A DNA stretch of 64,000 bases from Pseudoduganella rivuli (GTDB taxonomy: Bacteria; Pseudomonadota; Gammaproteobacteria; Burkholderiales; Burkholderiaceae_D), in contig NZ_WKJJ01000010.1 in assembly GCF_009674485.1 (NCBI RefSeq), positions 1-64,000 on the forward strand. Reading direction: 5' to 3'. Made by a program: the position numbers and the translations under genes. Every line of letters starts with the position of its first letter. Positions within the stretch are counted from its first letter, which is position 1. This document shows positions 18,018 to 27,423 of this stretch, one piece after another. The notes below the pieces were generated by a model that saw nothing but the letters and a program-made list of their open reading frames with translations, ran no database searches and had not been told where the DNA came from.

Positions 18018-19385
18018 ATGAGCCACATTATCCACCGCAGCCTGCGCCGCACGCCGCCCGTCGCCGTCAGCGGCGAAGGCATCATCCTGCGCGACAGCAA
18101 GGGCAACAGCTACCTCGACGCCAGCGGCGGCGCCGCCGTGTCGTCGCTCGGTCATGGCCACCCCGACGTCGTCGACGCCATGCATGCGCAAATCGACCGC
18201 CTCGCCTATGCGCACACGGCTTTTTTCACCACCGACGTGGCGGAAGAACTGGCGGCGCGCATCGCCTACGACGCGCCCGGCGACCTCGATCACGTGTACC
18301 TGGTGTCCGGCGGTTCGGAAGCCATGGAAACCGCACTGAAGCTGGCCCGCCAGTACGTGGTCGAATGCGGTCAGCCACAGCGCCACCTGTTCATTGCGCG
18401 CCGCCAGAGTTACCACGGCAATACGCTGGGCGCGCTGGCCCTCGGCGGCAATGCGTTCCGACGCAAGCCGTATGCGCCGCTGCTGATGGACGTCGCGCGC
18501 GTGGCGCCCTGCTATGAATACCGCGACCGCGCCGACGGCCAAAGCGTGGCCGATTACACGGCAAGCCTGATCGCTGAACTGGAAGTGGCGATCGTGGCGG
18601 CCGGCCCGGAAAACGTCATCGGCTTTTGCGCGGAACCCGTGGTGGGCGCGACGGGCGGCGCGATTCCGCCCACGCCGGGCTACTTCAAGGGCGTGCGGGC
18701 GCTGTGCGACAAGTACGGCATTTTATTCATTGCCGATGAAGTCATGTGCGGCATGGGCCGGACTGGCACCCTGTATGCGGTGGAACAGGAAAACGTGCTG
18801 CCCGACCTGGTGGCGCTGGGCAAGGGATTGGGCGCCGGCTACCAGCCGATCGGCGCCGTGGTGGCGCGCGATCCCATCGTGCAGCGGCTGCGCAACGGCA
18901 GTGGCGTGTTCCAGCATGGGCACACGTACGTCGGCCACCCGGTGGCGGCGGCCGCCGCGCTGGCCGTGCAGCGCGTGATCCAGCGCGACTGTTTACTGGG
19001 GGCGGTGACGGTGCGCGGCGCCTCGCTGCGCCGCCTGTTGCGCGACGCCTTCGGCGCGCATCCGCACGTGGGCGATATCCGGGGACGGGGCTTGCTGTGG
19101 GCGCTGGAACTGGTGCGCGACCGGGACACGAAAGAACCGTTCGCACCATCGCTGAAACTGCATGAAGCGGTGCGCACGCAGGCGATGGCGTGCGGGTTGA
19201 TCGTCTATCCGATGGGCGGCACCATCGATGGCGAACGAGGCGACCATATCCTGCTGGCGCCGCCGTTCGTCGCCACCGAGGCGGACCTGGTGGAAATCGT
19301 CGCGCGCCTGCAGGAAGCGCTGGAACGTGCGCTGCTCAGCGCCGGCGTTGCGTCACATGCTTACGCCGGCAAACGTGCGGCGTAA
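18018..19385 (+). CDS. Class III pyridoxal-phosphate aminotransferase
   Basis: 455 residues, fold-type I. PLP-binding features are visible: VSGGSEAMETALKLARQY, RQSYHGNTLGALALGG, the aspartate in LFIADEVMCGMGRTG and the Schiff-base lysine K269 in VALGKGLGAGYQP. It transfers an amino group from an omega-amino acid, amine or similar donor to a keto acid. The start at 18018 has aagagg upstream; 25 codons of extra open frame are excluded. The neighbours do not fix the substrate. Close relatives are annotated as aspartate aminotransferase family. Confidence 0.92.
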   Translation: MSHIIHRSLRRTPPVAVSGEGIILRDSKGNSYLDASGGAAVSSLGHGHPDVVDAMHAQIDRLAYAHTAFFTTDVAEELAARIAYDAPGDLDHVYLVSGGSEAMETALKLARQYVVECGQPQRHLFIARRQSYHGNTLGALALGGNAFRRKPYAPLLMDVARVAPCYEYRDRADGQSVADYTASLIAELEVAIVAAGPENVIGFCAEPVVGATGGAIPPTPGYFKGVRALCDKYGILFIADEVMCGMGRTGTLYAVEQENVLPDLVALGKGLGAGYQPIGAVVARDPIVQRLRNGSGVFQHGHTYVGHPVAAAAALAVQRVIQRDCLLGAVTVRGASLRRLLRDAFGAHPHVGDIRGRGLLWALELVRDRDTKEPFAPSLKLHEAVRTQAMACGLIVYPMGGTIDGERGDHILLAPPFVATEADLVEIVARLQEALERALLSAGVASHAYAGKRAA

Positions 19386-19393
19386 CTTCGTAG

Positions 19394-19418
19394 GGCGGTA
19401 ATCCGCAGGATTGCCGCC
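19394..19418. terminator. Hairpin downstream of the aminotransferase
   Basis: Arms ggcggtaatcc and ggattgccgcc (19394-19404 and 19408-19418) pair with one G-T, with a 3-nt loop. There is no U run. It could be a terminator or an intergenic repeat unit; no second copy was seen in the window. Confidence 0.4.
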
Positions 19419-19494
19419 GTGCCGGCGCTGCCGTTGCGTTACATGTCGCTGACACGCATGCATGGCGGTTTCCGCCAACGATAGAACCGCACAA

Positions 19495-20346
19495 TCAATA
19501 CTGCTGGAACGCGATCACGTCCTGCTGCTGCTCGCCCAGGCCGGCAATCCCCAGACGCATGAAGTCGCCCTTCTTCAGGAAGCGCTTCGGCTTGCGGCCA
19601 TTGCCCACGCCTGGCGGCGTGCCGGTGGCGATCACGTCGCCCGGTTCCAAGGTCATGAATTGCGACAGATAGCTGATGATTTGCGGCACGGAGAAAATCA
19701 TGTTGTCCGTGCAGCCGGACTGCATGCGCTTGCCGTTGACTTCCAGGTACAGGTCCAGCTTGTCCGGAAAATACACTTCGTCGCGCGTCACCAGCCACGG
19801 GCCGACCGGGCCGAACGTGTCGCAGCCCTTGCCCTTGTCCCACTGCGAACCGCGTTCGAACTGGAATTCGCGTTCCGAGATATCGTTGACCACGCAATAG
19901 CCGGCAATGTAGTTGTCCGCATCCTTGACGCTGACGTGGCGCGCCCGGGCGCCGATGATGACGCCCAGCTCCACTTCCCAGTCGGTCTTTTTCGAGCCTT
20001 TCGGCAGCATGACGGGATCGTCCGGGCCGGACAGGCAGCTGATCGCTTTCATGAACACGATCGGCTCTTCCGGAATCGGCAATTCCATTTCCGCCGCGTG
20101 GTCGTAATAGTTCAGGCCAATGCCGATGAACTTGCCGACTTTCGATACCGGCACGCCGAAACGGGGATTGCCACGCACCAGCGGCAAGTCTTCGTGCGGG
20201 ATCTTGGCCAGCTTGCGCAACACCTTGTCCGACAGCTGTTCCGGACCGATATCATCGATCACGCCGGACAGGTCGCGCAGTTTGCCCTCATCATCAATCA
20301 GGCCGGGTTTTTCTTTGCCGGGACGGCCGTAACGAACCAGTTTCAT
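19495..20346 (-). CDS. Fumarylacetoacetate hydrolase family protein
   Basis: 283 residues. The C-terminal FAH fold shows IGIGLNYYDHAAEM, EEPIVFMK, the metal-binding stretch TDWEVELGVIIG and VNDISEREFQ. The closing motif is GDVIATGTPPGVG. Members cleave or hydrate 2-oxo acid intermediates (fumarylpyruvate, oxopentenoate, oxaloacetate, ureidoglycolate). Those substrates cannot be separated by sequence reading. The ATG at 20346 lies 9 nt from the stop of the MFS gene upstream on the same strand, so it may be the last gene of the kamA-MFS operon. Confidence 0.9.
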   Translation of the reverse strand: MKLVRYGRPGKEKPGLIDDEGKLRDLSGVIDDIGPEQLSDKVLRKLAKIPHEDLPLVRGNPRFGVPVSKVGKFIGIGLNYYDHAAEMELPIPEEPIVFMKAISCLSGPDDPVMLPKGSKKTDWEVELGVIIGARARHVSVKDADNYIAGYCVVNDISEREFQFERGSQWDKGKGCDTFGPVGPWLVTRDEVYFPDKLDLYLEVNGKRMQSGCTDNMIFSVPQIISYLSQFMTLEPGDVIATGTPPGVGNGRKPKRFLKKGDFMRLGIAGLGEQQQDVIAFQQY

Positions 20347-20355
20347 ACAATTCCT

Positions 20356-21792
20356 TCACTTAAGGGCGTCATTGTAACGGATGCCGCGCATCCGCTCCGC
20401 GCAGCGCATCAGCGCGGCGCGGTGGCGCCATCCGAACACCAGCAATCCGGGCAATTGCAGCAACACCAGCACGCCAAACGCGGCCTGGTAGGCAATGGCC
20501 GGATAGCGCTGCAGCGCGTCCGGTTGCCACAGTCCGACCACCAGGCCAAAGCCCGCCTGTACGCAAAATGCGGCCAGGAAAATGAACAGGTTCAGGCAAG
20601 TCGATGCGCGCCCCGTCAGCGCGGGCGGCATCGCTTGCGCCACGATGGCGTAATCGATGCCCGTGATGGTGCCGGTCAGCGTGAACAGCACGGCCAGTTG
20701 CGCATAGCCGGGCCGCCAGTCCAGCACGAAACCCAGTTGCACCGCGACGAACAGCGTGATGCCGCAAGCAGCAAGTGACAACGGCGCGATGCCGCGCCTG
20801 GCCGCCCACTCGGTGAGCATGCCGGTGGCGATCGCCCCGAACACCACGGCCGCCATCCCCAGGTACAGCAGCCACGCGATGGCCGCCGGCGCAAACCGGC
20901 CCACGTCCTGCAGCCAGCGGGCGATCCACAAGCCCTGCACGCCAAAGAAGACGGCATGGGGCAACAGCATCAGGGCGGCCGTCGAGCGGAACACGGGGTG
21001 CGTGCAAATGTCGGCAAACATGCGCCGGTTGAACGGTTTCGGCGGCGTGGCGGGCGGCGTCGGCGTCAGCAGCCAGATCAGCAGCGCGATGACGGCGCAG
21101 CCTGCGCCCAGCATGACGAACAGCCAGCGCCAGTCCATGTAATGCAATGCCAGCCGCACGGGCAAGGTGGCGCTGGCCGCGCCCAGCCCGCCCACGGCAA
21201 TCAGGTAGCCCTGCACGGACGGCAGCTTGGCGGGGGAGATCCAGGTCGACACGGCTTTCACGGCGGCCATGAAGCAGCCCGCCAGCCCGATCCCCATGAC
21301 AGCGCGCGCCGCCACCAGTTGATTGAATTCCCGGCTGCCGGCAAACACCACCGCGCCCAGCGCCGCCACCCACAGCATGGCAAATTGCACGCGGCGGGGA
21401 CCGAAGCGGTCCAGCGCCATGCCGACCGGCAGTTGCGCCAGCGCGAACGTGAAGAAGTAGGCGCTGGTCAGCAAGCCCAGTTGCGCCGGCGTCAAGGCCA
21501 GCGCCGCCACCAGTTGCGGGGCCAGGATCGCGTTCACATTGCGCAGCAGGCTGGACATGAAGTGCCCCAGCGCGAACGGCAGGAACACGAGGCAAAACAT
21601 CGACGCGGGAGACAGGGTGCCGGGAATGCGCACGCGGCCGACAAAGGCGGGGACGCCGAATTCCAGCCAGTGCGGTTGCGCAACCTGCGCAGCCGGGTGG
21701 CTGCCGGCGGCTGCGGGAGAGGCGCAGGCGCCGGCGATGGGCAAGGCGGGCCCCTGGGCGGCGGCCGTGCCGCCGTGGTGGTGGTCGTCCAT
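20356..21792 (-). CDS. MFS transporter with a His-rich N-terminal extension
   Basis: 478 residues with about twelve membrane segments. The family motif between helices 2 and 3 reads PVGMALDRFGPRRVQ. Uncommon is a roughly 65-residue cytoplasmic N-terminus that starts MDDHHHGG and is Ala/Pro-rich, before the first helix (ASMFCLVFLPFALGHFM). The gene starts 10 nt after kamA on the same strand and has gagga upstream. It therefore probably moves the substrate or product of the aminomutase, a beta-amino acid, or a related amino acid. That role is an inference from position only. Confidence 0.9.
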   Translation of the reverse strand: MDDHHHGGTAAAQGPALPIAGACASPAAAGSHPAAQVAQPHWLEFGVPAFVGRVRIPGTLSPASMFCLVFLPFALGHFMSSLLRNVNAILAPQLVAALALTPAQLGLLTSAYFFTFALAQLPVGMALDRFGPRRVQFAMLWVAALGAVVFAGSREFNQLVAARAVMGIGLAGCFMAAVKAVSTWISPAKLPSVQGYLIAVGGLGAASATLPVRLALHYMDWRWLFVMLGAGCAVIALLIWLLTPTPPATPPKPFNRRMFADICTHPVFRSTAALMLLPHAVFFGVQGLWIARWLQDVGRFAPAAIAWLLYLGMAAVVFGAIATGMLTEWAARRGIAPLSLAACGITLFVAVQLGFVLDWRPGYAQLAVLFTLTGTITGIDYAIVAQAMPPALTGRASTCLNLFIFLAAFCVQAGFGLVVGLWQPDALQRYPAIAYQAAFGVLVLLQLPGLLVFGWRHRAALMRCAERMRGIRYNDALK

Positions 21793-21802
21793 GGCGCGTT
21801 CC

Positions 21803-23212
21803 TCATGCGGCGTTGCTCTGCACTACCGTATCGTTGGCGCCGCATGCACCGCCCCCATGCGCCGCTTCCCCGCGCACCGCCGCCAGCGGGATCACCTTGC
21901 GCGGCATCGGTTCGTCTTCCTCGAAGAAGAAGCGTTCCTTGCCGAAGGCCGGCACCAGGTCGTCCATCCACGTGGCGTTGGGATCGAACTTCGCGTAGAA
22001 CGGGCGGCGCACCCAGTCAGGATTGCGCGCCTGCAGGAACTGCAAGGCAAACACTTTTTCACCGCCGATGTTGGCCACGCCGTCGATCACCACCTTGCCG
22101 GGGAAGGCGCTCATCGACGGTCCACGCACGGTGCGCGACAGGCCGGAGACCATCTGGTACGCCTGCCGGAATATCTCGTGCGCACGCGCCAGCGGCAGCT
22201 GGAAGTAATCGCGCGGCCCCGTGTCCCGCTCTACGAACATGTAATACGGGATCGCCCCCAGGCGCACGCCGGTGGTCCACAACTCGGCCCAGCTGCGCGG
22301 GTCTTCATTGATGTGGCGGATCAGTGGTCCCTGCATGCGCAACGTGGCGCCGGTGCCGACAATGCGCTTGACGGCTTGCTGCGCCACGTCCTGCCGCAAT
22401 TCCACCGCGTGGTTGTAATGGCCCATGATGGCCATGTTCTTGCCGCTGGCGACGACGCGCTCGAACAGCCTTAATAAATCGTCCGCATCGCGGTCGCTGA
22501 CGAAGCGCTGCGGCCAGTACGACACCGACTTGGTGCCGATGCGGATGTTCTGGATGTGCGCCAGCTCCGGCGCCAGCAACGGTTCGATGAATTCCGCCAG
22601 CGAGCGGGTATTCATGATCATGGGATCGCCGCCTGTGATCAGCACATCCGTCACATCCGGATGCGTGCGCAGGTACGACACCAGCTGCGTGGTTTCCCGC
22701 GCATCGAACTTCATGTCGTCCATGCCGACGAATTGCGGCCAGCGGAAGCAGAACGTGCAATACGCGTGGCAAGTCTGCCCCGCGCTGGGGAAGAACAGTA
22801 CGGTTTCCTTGTACTTGTGCTGCAAGCCTTTCAACGGCGCGTCATTCACGCGCGGCACGTTGTGCGTCATCTGCCCGGCCGGATGGGGGTTCATGCGCAT
22901 GCGGATGCCATGCACCAGTTGCGCGATCGCCGTGTCGTCGCGCGTGTCCGCCAGCACCAGGTCGCGCAACTGCGCGTATTCGTGCGCCGGCAGCATGTCG
23001 CGGTGGGGGAATACCAGCCGGTAAATGGGATCGTCCGGGATATTGTCCCAGTCGATTAAACGATCCAGGACATATTCGTTGACCCGGAATGGCAGCACAT
23101 GCGACACCACTTGCACGGCTTCCTGCAACTCGTGCGGAATCCACGCCCACTGGCGGGCCTGGCGGATGGTTTGGCGGGTGAAGGGTTTGAACTTGGCGGA
23201 TTCGGTTTGCAT
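21803..23212 (-). CDS. KamA-family radical SAM aminomutase
   Basis: 469 residues. The radical SAM cluster is C148-x3-C152-x2-C155 (CHAYCTFC), followed by the SAM-binding TGGDPMIM. The PLP-binding lysine region lies in SAFPGKVVIDG. The fold and length match lysine 2,3-aminomutase and its glutamate and proline-betaine relatives. These move an alpha-amino group to the beta position using a 5'-deoxyadenosyl radical in the cytoplasm. The start has aggag upstream. The substrate is not clear: KamA, EpmB and glutamate-type enzymes differ at few positions, but the long N-terminus argues against EpmB. Confidence 0.9.
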   Translation of the reverse strand: MQTESAKFKPFTRQTIRQARQWAWIPHELQEAVQVVSHVLPFRVNEYVLDRLIDWDNIPDDPIYRLVFPHRDMLPAHEYAQLRDLVLADTRDDTAIAQLVHGIRMRMNPHPAGQMTHNVPRVNDAPLKGLQHKYKETVLFFPSAGQTCHAYCTFCFRWPQFVGMDDMKFDARETTQLVSYLRTHPDVTDVLITGGDPMIMNTRSLAEFIEPLLAPELAHIQNIRIGTKSVSYWPQRFVSDRDADDLLRLFERVVASGKNMAIMGHYNHAVELRQDVAQQAVKRIVGTGATLRMQGPLIRHINEDPRSWAELWTTGVRLGAIPYYMFVERDTGPRDYFQLPLARAHEIFRQAYQMVSGLSRTVRGPSMSAFPGKVVIDGVANIGGEKVFALQFLQARNPDWVRRPFYAKFDPNATWMDDLVPAFGKERFFFEEDEPMPRKVIPLAAVRGEAAHGGGACGANDTVVQSNAA

Positions 23213-23445
23213 GGCAGGTTCTCCTGGTGGGTGGGCCGGATTTCATCGTAGGCGGCGCTTCCCATATCGAATTGCCAAACATCAATATCCACATGGAAAT
23301 TCTCACAGATTCCCACATTGCTTGACGAAAGCTTGGGGCCGCTGTGCACATTTCCACGCAGCACGCACTGCGCTTGCGGAAGCGCAATTTTTCCTACAAG
23401 CACGGGGCGTACATTACCTCTGCGCAATTCACACAGGAGCCCACC

Positions 23446-23895
23446 ATGAACCGCTTGCTGACTGCCACCCTGCTGTCCTTCACTGCCTTGCATGTCTACG
23501 CCGCCGAACCCAACGAGAAAGACGCCATCGCCATGGCGGAACGGGGCGCCTCCTACATGAAGGCGCACGGCAAGGATGAAATGATGAAAAAGATTTCAGC
23601 CAAGGACCCGGACTTCGTGCAGGGTTCGCTGTACGTCGACATGCGCGACTTGCACACGGGCATTGTGCTGGCGCACCCCATCAACCCCTCCATCGTGGGC
23701 AAGGATTTGACGGACGTGCCGGATGCCAGCGGCAAGAAATACCGCCGCGAAATCATCGAACTGGCCGCCGCCAAAGGCAAAGGCTGGGTCGACTACATGT
23801 ACAAGAATCCCGTCACGGGCAAGATCGAACCGAAAACCACCTACATCCTGCGGGTTGGCGACGTGGTGCTGGAAGCCGGCATCTATAAAAAGTGA
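23446..23895 (+). CDS. Secreted single-Cache (sCache_2-like) sensor domain protein
   Basis: 149 residues, made of a signal peptide (cleavage after VYAA) and one Cache domain with no membrane anchor after it. Typical features are [16 protein letters not shown] and [16 protein letters not shown], where small-molecule ligand pockets of Cache domains are built. It is therefore a free periplasmic ligand binder. The ATG at 23446 has acaggag 6 nt upstream. The chemoreceptor gene begins 7 nt after its stop, so the two are almost certainly co-transcribed and probably co-functional. Confidence 0.9.
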   Translation: MNRLLTATLLSFTALHVYAAEPNEKDAIAMAERGASYMKAHGKDEMMKKISAKDPDFVQGSLYVDMRDLHTGIVLAHPINPSIVGKDLTDVPDASGKKYRREIIELAAAKGKGWVDYMYKNPVTGKIEPKTTYILRVGDVVLEAGIYKK

Positions 23896-23902
23896 GGCTC
23901 CC

Positions 23903-25558
23903 ATGCTGAACAGACTGCGTATCGCGCCCAAGCTGCTGCTGGCGCCGGCGCTGGCGGTGCTGCTGCTGATGGCGACAGCCGGTGGCGCGTATTACGGCCT
24001 GGTGCGCCAGAACGCCACCATGGAAAACCTGGTGCAGGTGCGCGCCGCGCGCCTGCAGGCGGCAGCCGCCATCACAGGCGAAGCACGCTACGCGCACGCC
24101 CACATTTACCAGTTGCTGGCATGGATCAATGGCAGCTTTGCGCAGGCGCGGCTCGACGCCCTGTCCGCGCAAATCCGCGCGCGGCATGCGGCCGTCGAAC
24201 AGCAACTGGCGCAACTGGCGGGCGTCGCGGAACCGGCCGAACTGGCCATCGTCCAGGCATCGGTGCGGGCGCTGGCATCGTACCGCAAGGCCGTGCAGGA
24301 CACGATGGAAATCGCGGCGGTCGACCAGTCGATCGCAACCAATTCCATGGCCAAAGCCGAGCACCAGTTCGAAGCGCTGAACGGGGAATTGAGCAAGCTG
24401 GCCGCGCTGGAGCAATCCCTGAGCACGCAGGCGCATGGACAGGCGCAGGACGAATTTCACGCGCTGGGCGCCGCCATGGCGGGCATGGTGCTGTTGTCGG
24501 CCGCGCTGTCGCTGGTCGTCACCTTGTTCCTGCGGCGCGCCATGCTGCACGGTATCCACGGCATCGCGGACGTGGTGCGCAACCTGGCGGCGGGACGGCT
24601 GGTGCAAGGCAGGACCGCCGCCGGACGCGATGAAATCGCGGAAACGGGCCGCCTGCTGGACCAGACCATGGACCAGTTGAACGCCACCGTGCGCGCCATC
24701 CTCGATGCCGTCAGCGCGATCGATACCGCATCGCGTGAAATTGCCAGCGGCAATATGGACTTATCGAACCGCACCGAGCGCCAGGCCGCGTCGCTGGAAG
24801 AAACCGCCAGCGCCATCCACAGCCTGACGCAGGCCGTGCGCAGCAATGCCGACCATGCGCGCGCCGCGTGCGAACTGGCGGCGCGCGCCAGCAGCCTGGC
24901 GGGACGGGGCGGCGAGTCCGTCACACAGGCGGTGGCCAGCATGGAATCGATACGGGCCAGCTCGCGCCGCATCGTGGAAATCATCGGCGTCATCGACGGC
25001 ATCGCGTTCCAGACCAATATCCTCGCGCTGAACGCGGCCGTGGAAGCGGCGCGCGCCGGCGAGGCGGGACGGGGCTTTGCCGTGGTTGCCGCCGAAGTGC
25101 GCACGCTGGCGCAGCGCTCCGCCGCCGCCGCCAAGGAAATCAAGGCCCTGATCGGCGCCTCGGTCGCCACCATCGACAGCGGCAGCGCCTGCGTCAATGC
25201 GGCCGGCGCCAGCATGGGCGACATCGTTGATTCGGTCCGCCAGGTGAACAGTGTGATTGAACACATCAGCCAGGCCAGCACCCAGCAGGCCCAGGGCATC
25301 GAAGAAGTCAACCACGCGGTCTCCCAGATTGACGATGTGACGCAGCAAAATGCGGCGCTGGTGGAGCAGGCGGCCGCGGCGGCGGCCAGCTTGCAGGAAC
25401 AGGCCGTGAATTTGACGCGGGCCGTGGGCGTGTTTCAATTGGTGGACGATGAGGCGCCGGCCGTGGCGGACGAGCGTCCGGTCCGCGAGCGGCGCGCGCC
25501 GGGCAGCCCGATGCGGGCGCTGGGCGGCGGCGTGCAGCGGCAGGTACGGACGGCGTGA
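23903..25558 (+). CDS. Methyl-accepting chemotaxis protein (four-helix-bundle sensor)
   Basis: 551 residues. Membrane segment 1 is near 9-31 and segment 2 near 195-215. A roughly 160-residue helical periplasmic domain lies between, followed by a HAMP-like linker and the signalling hairpin with [18 protein letters not shown]. The domain is of Tar type, with two methylation-helix bundles. It has no Cache domain of its own, so the adjacent secreted Cache protein may present ligand to it. The receptor would drive CheA in the cytoplasm. The C-terminal tail is Arg/Pro-rich without a CheR-tethering pentapeptide. Confidence 0.94.
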   Translation: MLNRLRIAPKLLLAPALAVLLLMATAGGAYYGLVRQNATMENLVQVRAARLQAAAAITGEARYAHAHIYQLLAWINGSFAQARLDALSAQIRARHAAVEQQLAQLAGVAEPAELAIVQASVRALASYRKAVQDTMEIAAVDQSIATNSMAKAEHQFEALNGELSKLAALEQSLSTQAHGQAQDEFHALGAAMAGMVLLSAALSLVVTLFLRRAMLHGIHGIADVVRNLAAGRLVQGRTAAGRDEIAETGRLLDQTMDQLNATVRAILDAVSAIDTASREIASGNMDLSNRTERQAASLEETASAIHSLTQAVRSNADHARAACELAARASSLAGRGGESVTQAVASMESIRASSRRIVEIIGVIDGIAFQTNILALNAAVEAARAGEAGRGFAVVAAEVRTLAQRSAAAAKEIKALIGASVATIDSGSACVNAAGASMGDIVDSVRQVNSVIEHISQASTQQAQGIEEVNHAVSQIDDVTQQNAALVEQAAAAAASLQEQAVNLTRAVGVFQLVDDEAPAVADERPVRERRAPGSPMRALGGGVQRQVRTA

Positions 25559-25585
25559 GCGGGCGGCCCGCCCGCCTTATTTGAA
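25559..25585. terminator. GC-rich hairpin after the chemoreceptor
   Basis: gcgggcggcccgcccgc around 25559-25575 can fold with arms gcgggc and gcccgc, just before the IS insertion site. There is no U run. Low confidence. Confidence 0.3.
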
Positions 25586-26635
25586 GGCGCTGTCTGCAAC
25601 TTTCGTGGAACTCTGCTTTTCGTTCCCGGTCCAAGCAATATCATCCCGGGACTGGAGGCAGATCATGGAAACGCAGGCATTCGCATCGCTGTTGGCGCAA
25701 CTGGCGTTACTGACTTCACGGCAATGCGCCCAGTTGCAGGTCCGGCTGGGGCAGGCCGACGCCAGGCAGCACGTGGGCAGGCTGCTGGACCAGGCGGCGC
25801 AGGAAAAACTGTACTGTCCGCGTTGCGCCGGCACCCGCTGGTACCGGCACGGCCGCGAAAGCGGCCTGCAGCGCTACCGCTGCCGCACGTGCGGCAAAAC
25901 CTTCAATACGCTGACCGGCACGCCGCTGGCCAGGCTCCACTATAAGGAACGCTGGCTGGCCTACCTCGAAGGCATGTTGGCGTCGCACTCGCTGCGCCAT
26001 GCCGCCAGCCGCCTCGGCGTGCACCGCAATACCACGTTCCGCTGGCGCCACCGCTTCCTGGCGCTGCCCCGCACCGACCGCGCACCGCTGCTGCATGGCA
26101 TTGCCGAGGCCGACGAGATGTTCTTGCTGGAGTCGCAGAAGGGATCACGCCACCTGGACCGGCCGCCGCGCCGCCGGGGCGGGCACGCACGCCGGCGCGG
26201 GATTTCACACGAGCAGGTGTGCATCCTGGTGGCGCGCGACCGCAATGGCCGCACGCTCGACTTCGTCACCGGGCGCGGCGCGCTCACCCGCACCGCCCTG
26301 CACCAGTGCCTGCAGCCGGCGCTCGATCCCGACATCCTGCTGGTGACCGACGCCAACGCGGCTTACCGCGCCTTTGCCCGCGAGAGCGGGATCACCCATG
26401 AAGCGGTCAACCTGCGCGCCGGTGTGCGCACGCGCGGCGCGCTGCATGTCCAAAACGTCAACGCCTACCACAGCCGTTTCCGGGCCTGGCTGCACCGTTT
26501 CCACGGCGTCGCCACGCGCTACCTGCCGAATTACCTGGGCTGGCGCTGCATCCTTGATGCACATCGCATCGATACCGCGGAATGTCTGCTCAAAGCGGCA
26601 ATTGGACACTTTCCACGGTTTGCGGGGACATAGCC
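25586..26635 (+). mobile_element. IS1595-family insertion sequence, intact, with 8-bp target duplication
   Basis: 1050 bp. Imperfect 25-bp terminal inverted repeats share GGC, TGTC and CGTGGAA blocks (25586-25610 and 26611-26635). The 8-bp direct repeat tatttgaa stands at both sides (25578-25585 and 26636-26643), perfectly preserved. Its length and target duplication fit IS1595 elements. The intact transposase and perfect duplication suggest recent insertion. It lies in the gap between convergent genes, precisely at the stop codon of the glycosylase gene. Confidence 0.93.
25665..26633 (+). CDS. IS1595-family transposase
   Basis: 322 residues, intact. An N-terminal zinc ribbon (CPRC ... CRTC, about 46-75) precedes a helix-turn-helix (ASHSLRHAASRLGVHRNTTF). 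The catalytic domain follows, with acidic residues in AEADEMFLLESQKG and LLVTDANAAYRAF, and the closing QNVNAYHSRFRAWLHRFHG characteristic of ISXO2-like enzymes. It cuts and pastes the element. The start ATG at 25665 has tggagg upstream; the open frame reaches back into the chemoreceptor gene but that part is not transposase. The stop codon lies inside the right inverted repeat. Confidence 0.94.
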   Translation: METQAFASLLAQLALLTSRQCAQLQVRLGQADARQHVGRLLDQAAQEKLYCPRCAGTRWYRHGRESGLQRYRCRTCGKTFNTLTGTPLARLHYKERWLAYLEGMLASHSLRHAASRLGVHRNTTFRWRHRFLALPRTDRAPLLHGIAEADEMFLLESQKGSRHLDRPPRRRGGHARRRGISHEQVCILVARDRNGRTLDFVTGRGALTRTALHQCLQPALDPDILLVTDANAAYRAFARESGITHEAVNLRAGVRTRGALHVQNVNAYHSRFRAWLHRFHGVATRYLPNYLGWRCILDAHRIDTAECLLKAAIGHFPRFAGT

Positions 26636-27207
26636 TATTTGAACGGCCGGCTGACGAAGCGGGAGCCGGCTTCGCCAAACCGCCACGGCACATCGACAGC
26701 TTTCGAAATGCCGATGCGCGGACCGATCGCGACGTTCGGTTCCGCGTCCCGCGCTATCAGTTGAAATGGCGGCGCCGCCAGCGACAAGCCGTTATAGGCG
26801 CGCGTGACGGCCAGCGCCTGGCACAGTTTTCCCGGGCCGGAACACAGCATGCGGTCATCCATCTGCCTGCGCCGCACGCGCATCGCTTCCAGCCCGTGCA
26901 GCGGTTCCAGCGCGCGGATCAGGACACCGGCGCCATGCCCCGCTTCCATGCAGACAAAGTTCAGGCACCAGTGGATGCCGTGCGACAGGTAGACATATGC
27001 ATGGCCCGGCGGCCCGAACATGGCGCCATTGCGTTCGGTCGGGCCATTGTAGGTATGCGAAGCAGGATCGTCGCGGTCGTAGGCCTCCACTTCCACGATG
27101 CGGCCGCCGACGCCATTGACCAGCACTGTCACGCCGATCAACTGCGGCGCAACCAGCGCGGACGGCTGGGAAAAATCGATGTTGGCAAGAATGGAAGACG
27201 CTGTCAT
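26635..27207 (-). CDS. 3-methyladenine DNA glycosylase (AAG/MPG family)
   Basis: 190 residues. The AAG fold shows [21 protein letters not shown], where the glutamate is the general base, then [15 protein letters not shown] and the H-containing [10 protein letters not shown]. The C-terminal half has [17 protein letters not shown]. The enzyme excises alkylated purines. Its reading frame now ends in TAG, formed partly by the last base of the inserted IS; before insertion the codon would have been TAA, so the protein is unchanged. The start is uncertain: ATG at 27219 and a TTG at 27228 are also in frame. None of these starts has a clear ribosome site. Confidence 0.92.
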   Translation of the reverse strand: MTASSILANIDFSQPSALVAPQLIGVTVLVNGVGGRIVEVEAYDRDDPASHTYNGPTERNGAMFGPPGHAYVYLSHGIHWCLNFVCMEAGHGAGVLIRALEPLHGLEAMRVRRRQMDDRMLCSGPGKLCQALAVTRAYNGLSLAAPPFQLIARDAEPNVAIGPRIGISKAVDVPWRFGEAGSRFVSRPFK

Positions 27208-27423
27208 GGCGTCTATCATAACGAACAATGTGTGACCAAAGCGCCATCATTGCCTGTCACAATTACGTCAATTTCATCGTATTTGCTGGAATTTTCAAAT
27301 TTAATTTGCACTATAGAAACGCGGATCGGGCGATAATCTGCATTCGCACGTCCGGCAGCCGCTGCCGTAGTAGGCTATAGTTCTTTTAACGGACGAGATA
27401 CAAATCATCATCAGCTTGCCAAC

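Noticed and set aside
25449-25664. Upstream extension of the transposase frame into the chemoreceptor gene
   Set aside because: The extension crosses the IS left end, which cannot be part of an IS gene; the ATG at 25665 with a ribosome site is the start.
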